A stretch of DNA of 64,000 bases from Pictodentalium vernedei (taxonomy: Eukaryota > Mollusca > Scaphopoda > Dentaliida > Dentaliidae), in assembly GCA_031216915.1 (NCBI GenBank), contig CM062292.1:199413262-199477261 (forward strand), read 5' to 3'. The notes under the pieces were generated by a model. It was not told the origin of the DNA. It did not search any database and saw only the letters and a program-made list of their open reading frames with translations. The position numbers and the translations under genes are program-made. Below, one piece after another: positions 11,114 through 19,969 of the stretch; position 1 is the first letter of the stretch, and every line of letters starts with the position of its first letter.

Positions 11114-11493
11114 ATGTTGGTGATAAAGAACAGGGGATACGTCAGGACTTACGTTCAAGGCGGTTCTGGCATCGTCGATTCTATAATGCGAGCGTTCACG
11201 GGCGATGCGGGTAGAAAACTCGCATCGACGCGTTTGAGGTCGGTAAGAAGACGGCTTTGGATGCTGGTAAGAAAGCTGCTTCCGAAGCCAGTGGTAGGAT
11301 AGCTTCTGTGGCTGGCAAGAGGGCAGCCGACGCGTTGATCGACAAGTTGATCAGTCCGCCGGCGAAGCGAGCTGAGTTAGAGCGAACGCTGAAAGATTGG
11401 AAAGATTTAAAGGATGGCGTGGTGCCCATACAAGATTTAGTCAAAATGACGAGTGGATCCGGATTGAAGAGAACTCGCGACGGTGCGATATAA
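11114..11493 (+). pseudogene. Small basic virion-type protein, frameshifted
   Basis: Two overlapping frames make one gene: 11114-~11232 (starts MLVIKNRGYVRTYVQGGSG) and the -1 frame from ~11232 to 11493, rich in Lys/Ala (VGKKTALDAGKKAASEA) and ending LKRTRDGAI. The reading frame changes by one base near 11232, with no slippery heptamer there, so this looks like a one-base deletion rather than programmed shifting. The small size, Ala/Lys repeats and position between the first gene and the ATPase suggest a core or minor virion protein like those of other Polintons; this is inference. VQGG near residue 14-17 resembles an adenain cleavage site but does not match its consensus strictly. Confidence 0.6.
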
Positions 11494-11595
11494 ATAAATA
11501 ATAATAATAACATTAAAAACAGAGTTTGAAAAACATAAAAAATTTGTGTTTGAAAAGAATCTAAAATAACACACACAAAAAAAAATAAAACAAAG

Positions 11596-12415
11596 ATGAA
11601 CATTAAAGATATGTCTTGGAACGACGCCGCGACCAAGAGGTCGAATAACGAGTACTTTCCCAAGAGCACAAGAGGTTTGATAGTGGGAAAATCGAATTGT
11701 GGAAAGACCAATCTGTTGATGAATCTGTTGTCCCGACCCGACTGGTTGGATTTCGATAGATTGTTCGTGTTTGGTAAGAGCTTGTTTCAACCCGAATACA
11801 GATTGCTTCGAGAGTGCATGGATCGCAGATTGCCCAAGGACGTCATAGCCAGAATCTTTGACAGTAGGGAGGAATTTGACAAGTGTGGAGCTCCGCTCTC
11901 GACCATTTTGGACGGCGCGGCGACGGAGCTGATGAAGAGAAATGCATCTTCGAACGTCGAGTGTCGATTTTATGAGAACGCTAGCGACGTTCTGGATCCT
12001 AGAGAACTGAAATCGGAAGATAAGAATCTCATGATTTTCGACGATCTGCTTTTGGAGAGACAGAACCGATGCGAATTACGTTAGGGGTCGACACAGCAAC
12101 GTGGACTGTTTCTACCTGTCGCAGAATTATTTTCGATTGCCCAGACAGACGATAAGGGAGAACGCTAATTTTCTATGTCTCTTTCGCCAAGATCTCTAGA
12201 ATCTCAATCACATCTACGGCGATCACGTCGCAAACGACATGAGCGCTGCGGAATTCAGGACATTCTGCAAGAGGGTTTGGGATGGTGGACTTTACAATTT
12301 CGTCGTGATCGATTTGACGAGCGAATTTAATTGCGGAAAATATCGGTGCGGATTCGGCGAGTTTTATGTTTCTGATGGTAATAATAATAAGATAGAGCGT
12401 GAAAATAAAAATTAG
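11596..12415 (+). pseudogene. A32/FtsK-HerA-type genome packaging ATPase, broken
   Basis: The first frame (11596-12084) has the Walker A GKSNCGKT at residues 31-38 and Walker B NLMIFDD at 144-150, as in the packaging ATPases of Polintons and poxvirus A32-like families. The frame shifts near 12070-12078. The rest of the domain continues in another frame with SNVDCFYLSQNYF (the sensor-like block with conserved Gln) and then meets an in-frame TAG at 12197-12199. The residual frame runs on to the stop at 12413-12415. The role would be pumping DNA into the procapsid. Two independent lesions make this copy non-functional unless a partner element supplies the protein. Confidence 0.9.
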
Positions 12416-12475
12416 AAAAATAATAAATCTTCAAATAATTAGTTTTGAATAAAAAAAAAATAAAATTAAAATATA

Positions 12476-13231
12476 ATGTTCGAACATGGAGAATTGTTAG
12501 AACGGATAGCCGAGAATACGGCTGCGAAACAATCCATTCAAATCGTGGTGAGTGGCGATTCGACTCGATTCGCTACGAAATTCGAACCTTCCATCGAATT
12601 GAATAGAGAGAAAAGTTACGAGATGGCGTTGGTGAATCTGGAGACTTATTATTCCTTTCCCAACATCACCGAAAAGAATAACTCGTTCAAGTATTCCAAC
12701 GGAGTGGATTGGTTGGAGATTCGAATTCCCAAAGGGAGTTACGACATAGACGATTTGAACCATTACATTCAGACGCGAATGAAGACAGATGGAAAGGGAA
12801 GCAACAAGATCAGACTCGCTCCCAATCCTAATACCTTACAGACGATGTTGGATTTGGAAGATAATTTTCGTGTGGATTTCAACACGGACGATTCTATAGG
12901 CAAGATGTTGGGATTTGATCGAAAGATGTATCGAGGCCACGCGGCATCTGAAAATACGGTCGACATTCTCGCTGTCAATAGTATTCTGGTGAACGTGGAC
13001 GTGATTGCTGGAAGCTACGTGAATGGTAGCGCTCAGCCGATGATCTATTCCTTCTTTCCAAACGTGTCGCTGGGTTATAAGATCGTGGAGCGACCTCGAA
13101 ATTTAGTTCATCTACCAGTGATTTTAGACATGTCGTATAGTCTCAAAACCACGTTGACGGATCAAAATGGTGAACTGTTTGATCTTCGCGGAGAGAGAGT
13201 GACGATACGATTTCACATAAGAGAAATATAA
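12476..13231 (+). CDS. Penton (minor capsid) protein, single jelly roll
   Basis: 251 residues, intact. It contains the block ALVNLETYYSFPNITEKNN (about residues 51-69) followed by an IPKGSYDIDDLNHYI segment. I associate this pattern with the minor capsid/penton protein of animal Polintons, which folds as one jelly roll and fills the icosahedral vertices. It follows the ATPase by about 60 bp and precedes a putative virion precursor, the usual structural-gene neighbourhood. The beta-rich C-terminal part ends VTIRFHIREI. No lesion seen. The assignment rests on pattern recognition without a structural search. Confidence 0.75.
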   Translation: MFEHGELLERIAENTAAKQSIQIVVSGDSTRFATKFEPSIELNREKSYEMALVNLETYYSFPNITEKNNSFKYSNGVDWLEIRIPKGSYDIDDLNHYIQTRMKTDGKGSNKIRLAPNPNTLQTMLDLEDNFRVDFNTDDSIGKMLGFDRKMYRGHAASENTVDILAVNSILVNVDVIAGSYVNGSAQPMIYSFFPNVSLGYKIVERPRNLVHLPVILDMSYSLKTTLTDQNGELFDLRGERVTIRFHIREI

Positions 13232-13248
13232 AAGCAAAAAAAAAAAAA

Positions 13249-13265
13249 TATTATATATATAGATA
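13249..13265 (+). promoter_or_regulatory. TATATATA box upstream of 13372 gene
   Basis: ATTATATATATAGATA lies 107 bp before the ATG of the 13372-13977 gene. It is one of a series of similar boxes in Polinton intergenic regions. Confidence 0.4.
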
Positions 13266-13371
13266 ACAAAAATAAAATAAATGGTAATATTAATTTTTAC
13301 AAAATTATTTTAATATAATTATTAAACAAGAAACAATTGAAGTAAATATATTTAAAAAAACAAACAGAATT

Positions 13372-13977
13372 ATGACACAATACGTGGTTAAAAATGTGAA
13401 CATATCCGCAGGACAGAGGAAGAAACTTAAGAGAGCATTAACAACTCGAGGCGAGGCGGTGAGATTCAAATTCACTCACGAAGATCTGACGAGAGGCAGA
13501 CAGGATTCGATCGCCTGGACCAGAAGTCAAATCAAAAGGATGGAGAAAGCGATTCGCGATGGAAGAGGGTTGGCGGTGAGATTGAGTCCCGCTCAATTGA
13601 GATACAATTTGAGAATGAAAGGCGGTTTCCTACCGCTATTGCCTGCAAAAGCATTACCCTTCACCGCAAAGGCACTACCCTTTCTCGGAAAGACTGTCGG
13701 CGTGGGAGCTCTCACGGGACTCACTAGATCAGGAGTTGAGAAATTAATGGGTGGCGACGGACTGTTTTTGAAGAAGGGAGGAGCCGTGTGTTGCGTCCAC
13801 GTGGACGACAGCGGTAAAGGATTGTATCTAGAACCCGTTAGAGGTGGCAACTCTCTGAGAGGAAACGGTCTCTATGTGAAGAGTGGACGGAACGTCAAGC
13901 GATTCGGCAAGGGTTTGTTGCTCGGTGAGAATTCAAGAGAACATAAGAACATACCGATTTTGAATATGTTATTATAA
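13372..13977 (+). CDS. Putative virion precursor protein with adenain-type cleavage sites
   Basis: 201 residues, intact. The N-terminal 80 residues are basic (GQRKKLKRALTTRGEAVRF). A Gly/Leu/Pro-rich hydrophobic stretch follows (residues 84-118, GGFLPLLPAKALPF). The C-terminus has repeated GLYL/GLYVK glycine-rich motifs. Three sites fit the adenovirus protease consensus ((M/I/L)xGG|x or (M/I/L)xGx|G): MKGG|F at 82-86, LMGG|D at 125-129 and LRGN|G at 162-166. An adenain-like protease is encoded at 19970, so this may be a matured core or membrane-active protein comparable in role to adenovirus pVI or pX. The comparison is inference; no clear sequence homology is claimed. Confidence 0.6.
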   Translation: MTQYVVKNVNISAGQRKKLKRALTTRGEAVRFKFTHEDLTRGRQDSIAWTRSQIKRMEKAIRDGRGLAVRLSPAQLRYNLRMKGGFLPLLPAKALPFTAKALPFLGKTVGVGALTGLTRSGVEKLMGGDGLFLKKGGAVCCVHVDDSGKGLYLEPVRGGNSLRGNGLYVKSGRNVKRFGKGLLLGENSREHKNIPILNMLL

Positions 13978-14034
13978 ATATAAAATTATATAAAATATAT
14001 AAAATCATAGAAAGTATAAAATAATATATTTAAA

Positions 14035-14481
14035 ATGGGTGAAAAGATGGAGAAACAAATTTATCACCTGGATGAATTTGACGATAATGACGAACATCGC
14101 GAGCCAGAGAGCGAAGAAATAAAAAAATGTTTAGATGCTAATGATGGATATCTAAGGAAAGAGATAGATAAAGCGCGGGATATACGGTTGAGAATGAGAC
14201 AATGCTTTCCACGGTCACCACTACCTTCTGAAGTGAATGGTAATGATGCGAGTGTTACCAAGAGATGCACAACATTCGTTCATAATTATGATTCGGATAA
14301 ACAAAAATGTTGCTATGAACGTATCACATCACAAAGAAAAAGAAAAAAAAAAGAAAAAGAAGAATCGACGCTGAAATTTGAGAGAAAAGGAAACGTTATT
14401 ATAATATATTATGATAATAGTGAAGAAGAAGGAAAACAAAAAAAAAAAAAAAAAAACAAAAAAAAAGTAAATGAGATCTAA
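14035..14481 (+). CDS. Hypothetical lysine-rich protein
   Basis: 148 residues. An acidic N-terminus (HLDEFDDNDEHREPESEE) is followed by a mid region with Cys residues (KRCTT, KQKCCYERI) and a strongly basic tail (RKRKKKEKEE and a run of Lys just before the stop). The poly-A tract at 14439-14466 encodes the Lys run, and the stop codon lies inside a hairpin shared with the convergent neighbour. No family recognised. The tail could bind DNA or RNA, but the homopolymer may simply reflect drift into the A-rich terminator. Confidence 0.5.
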   Translation: MGEKMEKQIYHLDEFDDNDEHREPESEEIKKCLDANDGYLRKEIDKARDIRLRMRQCFPRSPLPSEVNGNDASVTKRCTTFVHNYDSDKQKCCYERITSQRKRKKKEKEESTLKFERKGNVIIIYYDNSEEEGKQKKKKKNKKKVNEI

Positions 14482-14510
14482 AGATGATCCCATTACTTTT
14501 TTCTTTTTTT
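14455..14510. terminator. Convergent-junction hairpin 1
   Basis: AAAAAAGTAAATGAGATC (14461-14478) pairs with GATCCCATTACTTTTTT (about 14486-14502) with minor mismatches, flanked by A and T tracts. It sits between a rightward gene ending at 14481 and a leftward gene ending at 14548. The sequence resembles the second convergent hairpin at 21981-22031. Confidence 0.6.
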
Positions 14511-14547
14511 TCATTTTTTCTTCGCTAAAAATCAATCACTCTATTGT

Positions 14548-14997
14548 TTATATTTCCAAGTCCGTTATTAGCATGTTGACGCTCGTGTCTTCTCCTTTTT
14601 CGAAAACGTGTTGAATGTTTACCTTTACTCTTTTGAGTTTTTTTACATCGGTCAACTCGCTCTCACCACCCAATTTCTTCACGAGTTCGAATGAGATGTT
14701 TGGAAATATGTAATTTCCATAGGGCAACGACAAATCGTCCTTGTCGAATTCTCTATCTTCGGCGATGACGATGTTCTGCAGATCGCTTTGGTACTTGTAA
14801 ATCAAATCGAGCACGGCTTCGTTCAATTTCAGAGGCATCTTATATTTCTCATATTTGTGCTCTAAGCCCTTCGTCTCGACATCGTTCAATTCGATGGGAT
14901 CGTGTCGTTGTAATCTATAGATTTTATGACCGAATTTCTTATACGTTTCGACTCGTTTCAATTTCAATTCGCATCTTTTAGGTGTTGTTGTCTTCAT
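14548..14997 (-). CDS. Hypothetical Polinton protein, intact copy of a tandem pair
   Basis: 149 residues, starting MKTTTPKRCELKLKRVETY and ending DTSVNMLITDLEI. Charged, without signal peptide or membrane segment. It is closely related to the frame at 15244-15692, with matching segments ELN(D/E)VE, VIAEDREFD, LPYG.YI.P.IS and LITDLEI. The two share flanks as well, so a block of about 690 bp was duplicated in tandem. I do not recognise the family. The gene faces left in the middle of rightward genes and has its own TATATATA boxes upstream (15106-15127, 15190-15210). Confidence 0.6.
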   Translation of the reverse strand: MKTTTPKRCELKLKRVETYKKFGHKIYRLQRHDPIELNDVETKGLEHKYEKYKMPLKLNEAVLDLIYKYQSDLQNIVIAEDREFDKDDLSLPYGNYIFPNISFELVKKLGGESELTDVKKLKRVKVNIQHVFEKGEDTSVNMLITDLEI

Positions 14998-15105
14998 GAT
15001 TGATTATTTGTTTTTTTTGTTTTTACGAATTCTTGCAAATAATGTATATTTTAAATTTTGTATTTAAATAATAATTTATTAAAAAAGTTTGTTATTTTTT
15101 TTTGG

Positions 15106-15127
15106 CTCTTTATATATATATAAAAAA
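15106..15127 (-). promoter_or_regulatory. TATATATA box upstream of the 14997 start
   Basis: CTCTTTATATATATATAAAA about 110 bp upstream of the leftward ATG at 14997. A near copy occurs at 15190-15210 and a related box (ATTATATATAAAGAG) at 15791-15805. Confidence 0.45.
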
Positions 15128-15243
15128 GTTGTTTTTTTAATTTTTAATTTTCTTGAATGTAAAATTTTTTTTAAGTAAAAGTTTTATTTCTCTTTATATA
15201 TATATATAAAAAGTAAAATTTTTAATTTCAATCTCTCTATTGT

Positions 15244-15692
15244 TTATATTTCCAAGTCCGTTATTAGCAAGTTGACATTCGTCATTTTTCCACATACGAA
15301 AATGGTGTGAATATTCATCTTTACTCTTTTCAGTTTTTTTTCATAGGCGAATGCGCTCTCACCACCCGATTTCTTCACGAGTTTGGGTGAGATTATTGGA
15401 TATATGTAACCTCCATAGGGCAACAATAAATCACCCCTGTCGAATTCTCTGTCTTCGGCGACGATGATATTAATCAACAGTTCGCTTTGGTACTCGTAAA
15501 ACAAATCAAGCGCGGCTTCATCCACTTTCAAACACATTCGATATTTGTGGTAGTAGCGCACTAAGTCCAACATCTCGACCTCATTCAATTCGATGGGATC
15601 GTGTGGTTGTAATGTATAGATATTAAACTGGATTTCTCATACCTTTCGTCTCGTTTCAATTTCAATTCGCATCTTTTAGGTGTTGTTGTCAT
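15244..15692 (-). pseudogene. Second copy of the 14548-14997 gene, frameshifted
   Basis: The C-terminal 114 residues are open (15588-15244), with VDEAALDLFYEYQSEL, VAEDREFDRGDLLLPYG and the same LITDLEI end as its neighbour. The expected N-terminus is present upstream from an ATG at 15692 (MTTTPKRCELKLKR) but is out of frame with the remainder, with the shift near 15620-15640. The copy has diverged more than would be expected for a very recent duplicate. A shorter protein starting at the internal Met (15588) is possible. Confidence 0.65.
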
Positions 15693-15790
15693 GATCGATT
15701 ATTTGGTTTTTTATGAATTCTTACAAATAATGTATATTTTAATTTTGTATTAAAAAAATTGAATTTAAAATTTAACTTTTTTTTTTTTCT

Positions 15791-15805
15791 ATTATATATA
15801 AAGAG
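15791..15805. promoter_or_regulatory. TATATATA box in a divergent intergenic region
   Basis: ATTATATATAAAGAG lies between the leftward ATG at 15692 and the rightward ATG at 15871, about 100 and 66 bp from each. It could serve either gene. Confidence 0.45.
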
Positions 15806-15870
15806 TAAAAAAGCAAACCTTTTTTACAAATTATTTAATACAAAATTCAAAAAAAAAAAAATTCTTACAA

Positions 15871-16215
15871 ATGAAGCAAACAGATAAAACAATGGTAAAT
15901 TTAAATGAGAAAACCATACCTCAGTTAAACGAGATTTGTAAACTATTACAAATTTCAGATTTCAGAAAGCATAGAACTAAATCAAAAAAAATTGAAGTCA
16001 TACAAGAATATTTGCGAAACGCTAGAAAGGCAAATGAAATGTCGATAGCAACGACGTCAAAAGATGCACCGGTTGTGAAAAATAAGAAGATGACTAAACG
16101 AAAAGCTGTTGAAAAACATCAAGTTTCCAAAGAAAAGAAAAGAAAAACTAAAACGAAAATGAGTGATGCACTTCAGATTCAAGACAAACGAGATATATCG
16201 AGCGAAATTCAATGA
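15871..16215 (+). CDS. SAP-like DNA-binding leader, cut from PolB by TGA
   Basis: 114 residues ending at a TGA (16213-16215). Residues 12-45 (KTIPQLNEICKLLQISDFRK and the following KSKKIEVIQEYL) look like a SAP domain, a short helix-extended-helix DNA-binding motif. A Lys-rich linker follows (MTKRKAVEKHQVSKEKKRK). The same frame reopens immediately after the TGA and runs without a break into the DNA polymerase. The simplest reading is one gene, with this segment its N-terminus, interrupted by a nonsense mutation. A separate small protein is the alternative. Confidence 0.6.
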   Translation: MKQTDKTMVNLNEKTIPQLNEICKLLQISDFRKHRTKSKKIEVIQEYLRNARKANEMSIATTSKDAPVVKNKKMTKRKAVEKHQVSKEKKRKTKTKMSDALQIQDKRDISSEIQ

Positions 16216-19200
16216 GCAATCGACGAAGAGAAAGGAGAAGAATATGTAACACAACTCGTTGCGGAACTATTCCAATTGAAACACGTAGAACGGGAGAGTG
16301 CGATCAAAGGCATTTTTAAAACTTTTGACGTGATTCCCTCGTTGAAGAAAGTCGATCCGAAATTGTTCATAGAACGGGTGAAGAAAGAAGTATTGGATTT
16401 GTTTCACGAATACATGAACTTGGGATTAAAAATTAAGATGATACTCCATTGCATAATGAATAAAATCGACGTGAAGTCCAGCGAGAGCATCGTGAAAAAT
16501 GCATATTTCAGATCTAACGTCGAACCCGTATTTCGAGGTTCAGATCTAACGGACATTTTCGAAAAGATGAAAGACAAGATGTTGATGTCTCTCGTGAATT
16601 ATCAAAATGAAGGTAGTAATTGGACGTTCAGTGAGGTGTTGAAACTCGAAATTCACATGACTAAAAACAAACCGTTGAAAGGATCTTCCTACTTGGAATT
16701 ACCGTATTTCTTGACTAAGAAACACGCCGTGGTCAACGTGAGAAATAAAGATGATCAGTGTTTTAAATGGGCAGTCACCTCCGCTTTATACCCTGTCGAA
16801 ATAAACTCTGATAGAGTTTCTCATTACGAGGAAACTTCTAAAAATCTCAATTGGACCGGAGTGACTTTTCCAACAGAGTTAAAACACATCGAACGTTTCG
16901 AGGTTCAAAATCCCATCGTAGCAGTGAACGTCTTGGGATACGACGACGAAAATCAAAAGATCTATCCTCTCAGACAGACTTCGTATCGCGGAGGAGAAAA
17001 GACGATTATTTTATTATTGATTTCGAATGGTGACAATCGTCATTATTGTTGGGTTAAACATCCAACCCGATTACTGTCGAAACAAAATAATAATCATAAC
17101 GGAAAGATATCTTTATGTTACAATTGCATGAACATATTTAAGACCAAAAAATCATTAGCAAAACATCAGGAATATTGCAACGAAAATCAAGGTGTCGCCA
17201 TCGAAATGCCCAAACCCAACACCATCGTGAAGTTTGAAAATCACAATAGAAGGTTAAAAGTACCATTCGTCGTGTACGCCGATTTCGAATGTTTCACCAC
17301 TAAAATGAGTTCCTGTCAACCCAACGCTCTTCAAAGTTACGTCGAAAGATATCAAAAACACATACCTTCGGGCTATTGCATTTACGTGAAATGCGCTTTC
17401 GACTCGCAACACGACATGGGTCCCTTCACCTATACGAAACAGCGCAAAGATGATGACGTGGCTCAAAGGTTCGTGGAAGAGTTAGAATCGAAAATTCAAA
17501 TGTTATACGACAAATTCAAAACTCCGGCGAAAATGATCATCATGCGAGAGCAGCAGGACGAAAATAATAGAGCCACCGAATGTCACATATGCAGACAATC
17601 GTTCAACGAGAATTCGGAGGAAAATAAGAAGGTCAGAGACCACGATCATTACATGGGTCTGTATCACGGTCCGGCTCACAGCAAGTGTAATTTAAAATAT
17701 CGAGATGCCACTTTCTATCCGGTGATGTTTCACAATCTCTCGGGTTACGACAGTCATCTGTTCGTGAAAAATCTCGGCACCTCACACGAAGAATTAAATT
17801 GCATCGTGAACAGCGAAGAAAGATACATTTCCTTCATGAAATGGAAGCTCATGGAGAAGAAAAGAGTAATCGACGGAAATACGTTGAAAGAAAAAACGAA
17901 ATCCATTCGTAGATGCATACGTTTCATCGACAGTTTTAAATTCATGTCGACCGCTCTGGAAAAATTAGTCGATAACATGAGCAATGATAAATTTAAAATC
18001 ACGAGCGAACATTTCGGAGAACGAGTAGACGTCATGTTGAGGAAAGGAGTCTATCCTTACAATTACATGAACGATCTAAAGAGATTTGAAGACACCGCAC
18101 TACCTTCGAAAGATGATTTTTATTCGAAATTATATGAACCCGACATTTCCAATGAGAATTACGAACACGCCAAAAACGTGTGGAAATCATTCAATATGAA
18201 AACCGTGAGAGATTATCACGATCTCTATCTGAAGACCGACGTTCTGCTCTTGGCAGACGTGTTCGAAAATTTTCGAGACGTCTGTCGTCGAAATTACGAT
18301 CTGGATCCCGCTTGGTATTTCACCGCACCCGGTCTGGCATGGGACACTCTGTTGAAGACCACCGAAGTCCAATTGGAATTATTATCCGACGTGGACATGT
18401 TGCTCATGTTTGAAAGGGCTGTGAGAGGTGGCGTCTCGATGATCTCTCACAGACATTCTGAAGCTAACAATCCCTACATGAAAGAAGATTTCGATTCGAA
18501 ACGGTCGACTAAATACATACAGTATTGGGACGCCAATAATCTGTACGGTTGGGCTATGAGTCATCCTTTACCGATTGGAAATTTCGAATGGGTGAAGGAA
18601 CCGGAAGAGATGCAAAAATGGAGAGATTATCCTTGCATTTTAGAAGTCGATTTGAACTATCAGGAAGAATTACACGATCCACACAACGATTATCCGCTGG
18701 CTCCCGAACGAATGGAACCGAATGAAGGAGACGAGGAAAAACTAATTCCCAATTTATTTAACAAACGTAACTACGTCGTCTACAGCGAGAATTTGAAACA
18801 GTACGTCGATTACGGGATGAAATTAGTCGACATACATCGCATCATTCGATTCGATGAAGAGCCTTGGATGAAAAAATATATCGATCTCAACACGAATCTC
18901 AGAACCCGAGCCGAGAACGATTTCGAAAAAGATTTCTTCAAACTCATGAACAACTGCGTGTACGGCAAATCGATGGAAAACATCAGGAAGAGAACTGACG
19001 TTCGACTCGTCACGTCTGAGAAAAAAGCAAAAAAATTAGTGGCGAAACCCAATTACAAACACCGAACCATATTCGGCAAAAATCTAGTGGCCGTTCACAT
19101 GCAAAAGACGCATCTGAAGTTCGACAAACCGTATTATCTCGGACCGATCATCTTAGATATCAGCAAGCGATTGATGTACGAGTTTCACTACGATTACATC

Positions 19201-19914
19201 AAACGAAAATTTGGTGACAAAGCCAAACTACTGTTCACCGACACGGACAGTTTAGTTTACGAGATAGAGACGAAAGACGTCTACCGAGATATATCTCCAG
19301 ACGTGGCCAAGTGGTTCGACACGAGCAATTATCCCGTCGATCACCCGTCCAACATTCAATCGAACGACAACAAGAAGGTGCTGGGTAAATTTAAGGATGA
19401 GAGCGGCGGTAAACAGATCGTCGAATTCGTGGGCTTGAGACCCAAACTGTATGCTTATCGTCTAGAAGATGATGAAGAGATCAAGAAGTGCAAAGGAGTT
19501 AAAGCGTGCGTGGTGAAGAAAAACATCTCTTTCCAAGAGTATAAAGATTGTCTTTTAGGAAGTGATCCGGTGTATAAGACTATGAAATCGATTCGAAGCG
19601 AAAATCATGACCTGTATACCGAAATAGTCAACAAGATTTCGCTGATGGCCGATGATGAAAAGAGATTCGTGTTAGACGATAAAATAAGCACTTTAGCACT
19701 TGGACATTGGACTGTGGATCTAATTAGAAACGATATGAATGTGGATGATTGGATTCCAGATATGATTGTGGATGATAAGATTCCAGATATGATTGTGGAT
19801 GATAGGATTCTAGAAAATCAAGAAGAATTAGATGAACACAAAATTATGGAAATCGATAGTGACATCGAGAAAGTTAGTTTAAAAAGAAAAAGAAAAAAAA
19901 TAGAAAAAAAATAA
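16216..19914 (+). CDS. Protein-primed family B DNA polymerase (Polinton PolB)
   Basis: The open frame continues from the TGA at 16213. It has no ATG until 16414, so a start within the leader at 15871 is likely original. Counting from 16276, a C2H2 finger (CYNCMNIF...HQEYC) lies at 281-301, ExoI YADFECF at about 333, an endonuclease VII-like treble clef (CHICRQSF...RDHDHYMGLYHGPAHSKCN) at 436-475 and ExoII GYDSHLFVKN near 495. Next come a KTDVLLLADVFENF block (ExoIII area, about 653), polymerase motif A YWDANNLYGWAM at 750, motif B KLMNNCVYGKSM near 889 and motif C LLFTDTDSLVYE near 988. All catalytic motifs look intact. It would replicate the element using the terminal repeats as origins. The last 60 residues contain a short repeat and a Lys-rich tail. 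Confidence 0.95.
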   Translation, partial: AIDEEKGEEYVTQLVAELFQLKHVERESAIKGIFKTFDVIPSLKKVDPKLFIERVKKEVLDLFHEYMNLGLKIKMILHCIMNKIDVKSSESIVKNAYFRSNVEPVFRGSDLTDIFEKMKDKMLMSLVNYQNEGSNWTFSEVLKLEIHMTKNKPLKGSSYLELPYFLTKKHAVVNVRNKDDQCFKWAVTSALYPVEINSDRVSHYEETSKNLNWTGVTFPTELKHIERFEVQNPIVAVNVLGYDDENQKIYPLRQTSYRGGEKTIILLLISNGDNRHYCWVKHPTRLLSKQNNNHNGKISLCYNCMNIFKTKKSLAKHQEYCNENQGVAIEMPKPNTIVKFENHNRRLKVPFVVYADFECFTTKMSSCQPNALQSYVERYQKHIPSGYCIYVKCAFDSQHDMGPFTYTKQRKDDDVAQRFVEELESKIQMLYDKFKTPAKMIIMREQQDENNRATECHICRQSFNENSEENKKVRDHDHYMGLYHGPAHSKCNLKYRDATFYPVMFHNLSGYDSHLFVKNLGTSHEELNCIVNSEERYISFMKWKLMEKKRVIDGNTLKEKTKSIRRCIRFIDSFKFMSTALEKLVDNMSNDKFKITSEHFGERVDVMLRKGVYPYNYMNDLKRFEDTALPSKDDFYSKLYEPDISNENYEHAKNVWKSFNMKTVRDYHDLYLKTDVLLLADVFENFRDVCRRNYDLDPAWYFTAPGLAWDTLLKTTEVQLELLSDVDMLLMFERAVRGGVSMISHRHSEANNPYMKEDFDSKRSTKYIQYWDANNLYGWAMSHPLPIGNFEWVKEPEEMQKWRDYPCILEVDLNYQEELHDPHNDYPLAPERMEPNEGDEEKLIPNLFNKRNYVVYSENLKQYVDYGMKLVDIHRIIRFDEEPWMKKYIDLNTNLRTRAENDFEKDFFKLMNNCVYGKSMENIRKRTDVRLVTSEKKAKKLVAKPNYKHRTIFGKNLVAVHMQKTHLKFDKPYYLGPIILDISKRLMYEFHYDYIKRKFGDKAKLLFTDTDSLVYEIETKDVYRDISPDVAKWFDTSNYPVDHPSNIQSNDNKKVLGKFKDESGGKQIVEFVGLRPKLYAYRLEDDEEIKKCKGVKACVVKKNISFQEYKDCLLGSDPVYKTMKSIRSENHDLYTEIVNKISLMADDEKRFVLDDKISTLALGHWTVDLIRNDMNVDDWIPDMIVDDKIPDMIVDDRILENQEELDEHKIMEIDSDIEKVSLKRKRKKIEKK
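19737..19812 (+). repeat. In-frame 27-30 bp tandem repeats in PolB C-terminus
   Basis: Three imperfect copies of 'gatatgattgtggatgataagattcca' encode IVDD(K/R)IPDM-type units. All are in frame and lie after the catalytic domains, so they probably do not affect activity. Confidence 0.85.
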
Positions 19915-19969
19915 CGTCATTTTTAGTGAATTATAATAAAATAAATAAAAAAAAAATATATACGCATCT

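Noticed and set aside
11225..11240. Programmed frameshift in the small virion gene
   Set aside because: The overlap has no X_XXY_YYZ heptamer or stop-linked slip site, unlike the retroelement site at 59967.
11437..11790. Minus-strand frames overlapping the ATPase start
   Set aside because: Shadow frames across an A/T-rich intergenic region; no motif.
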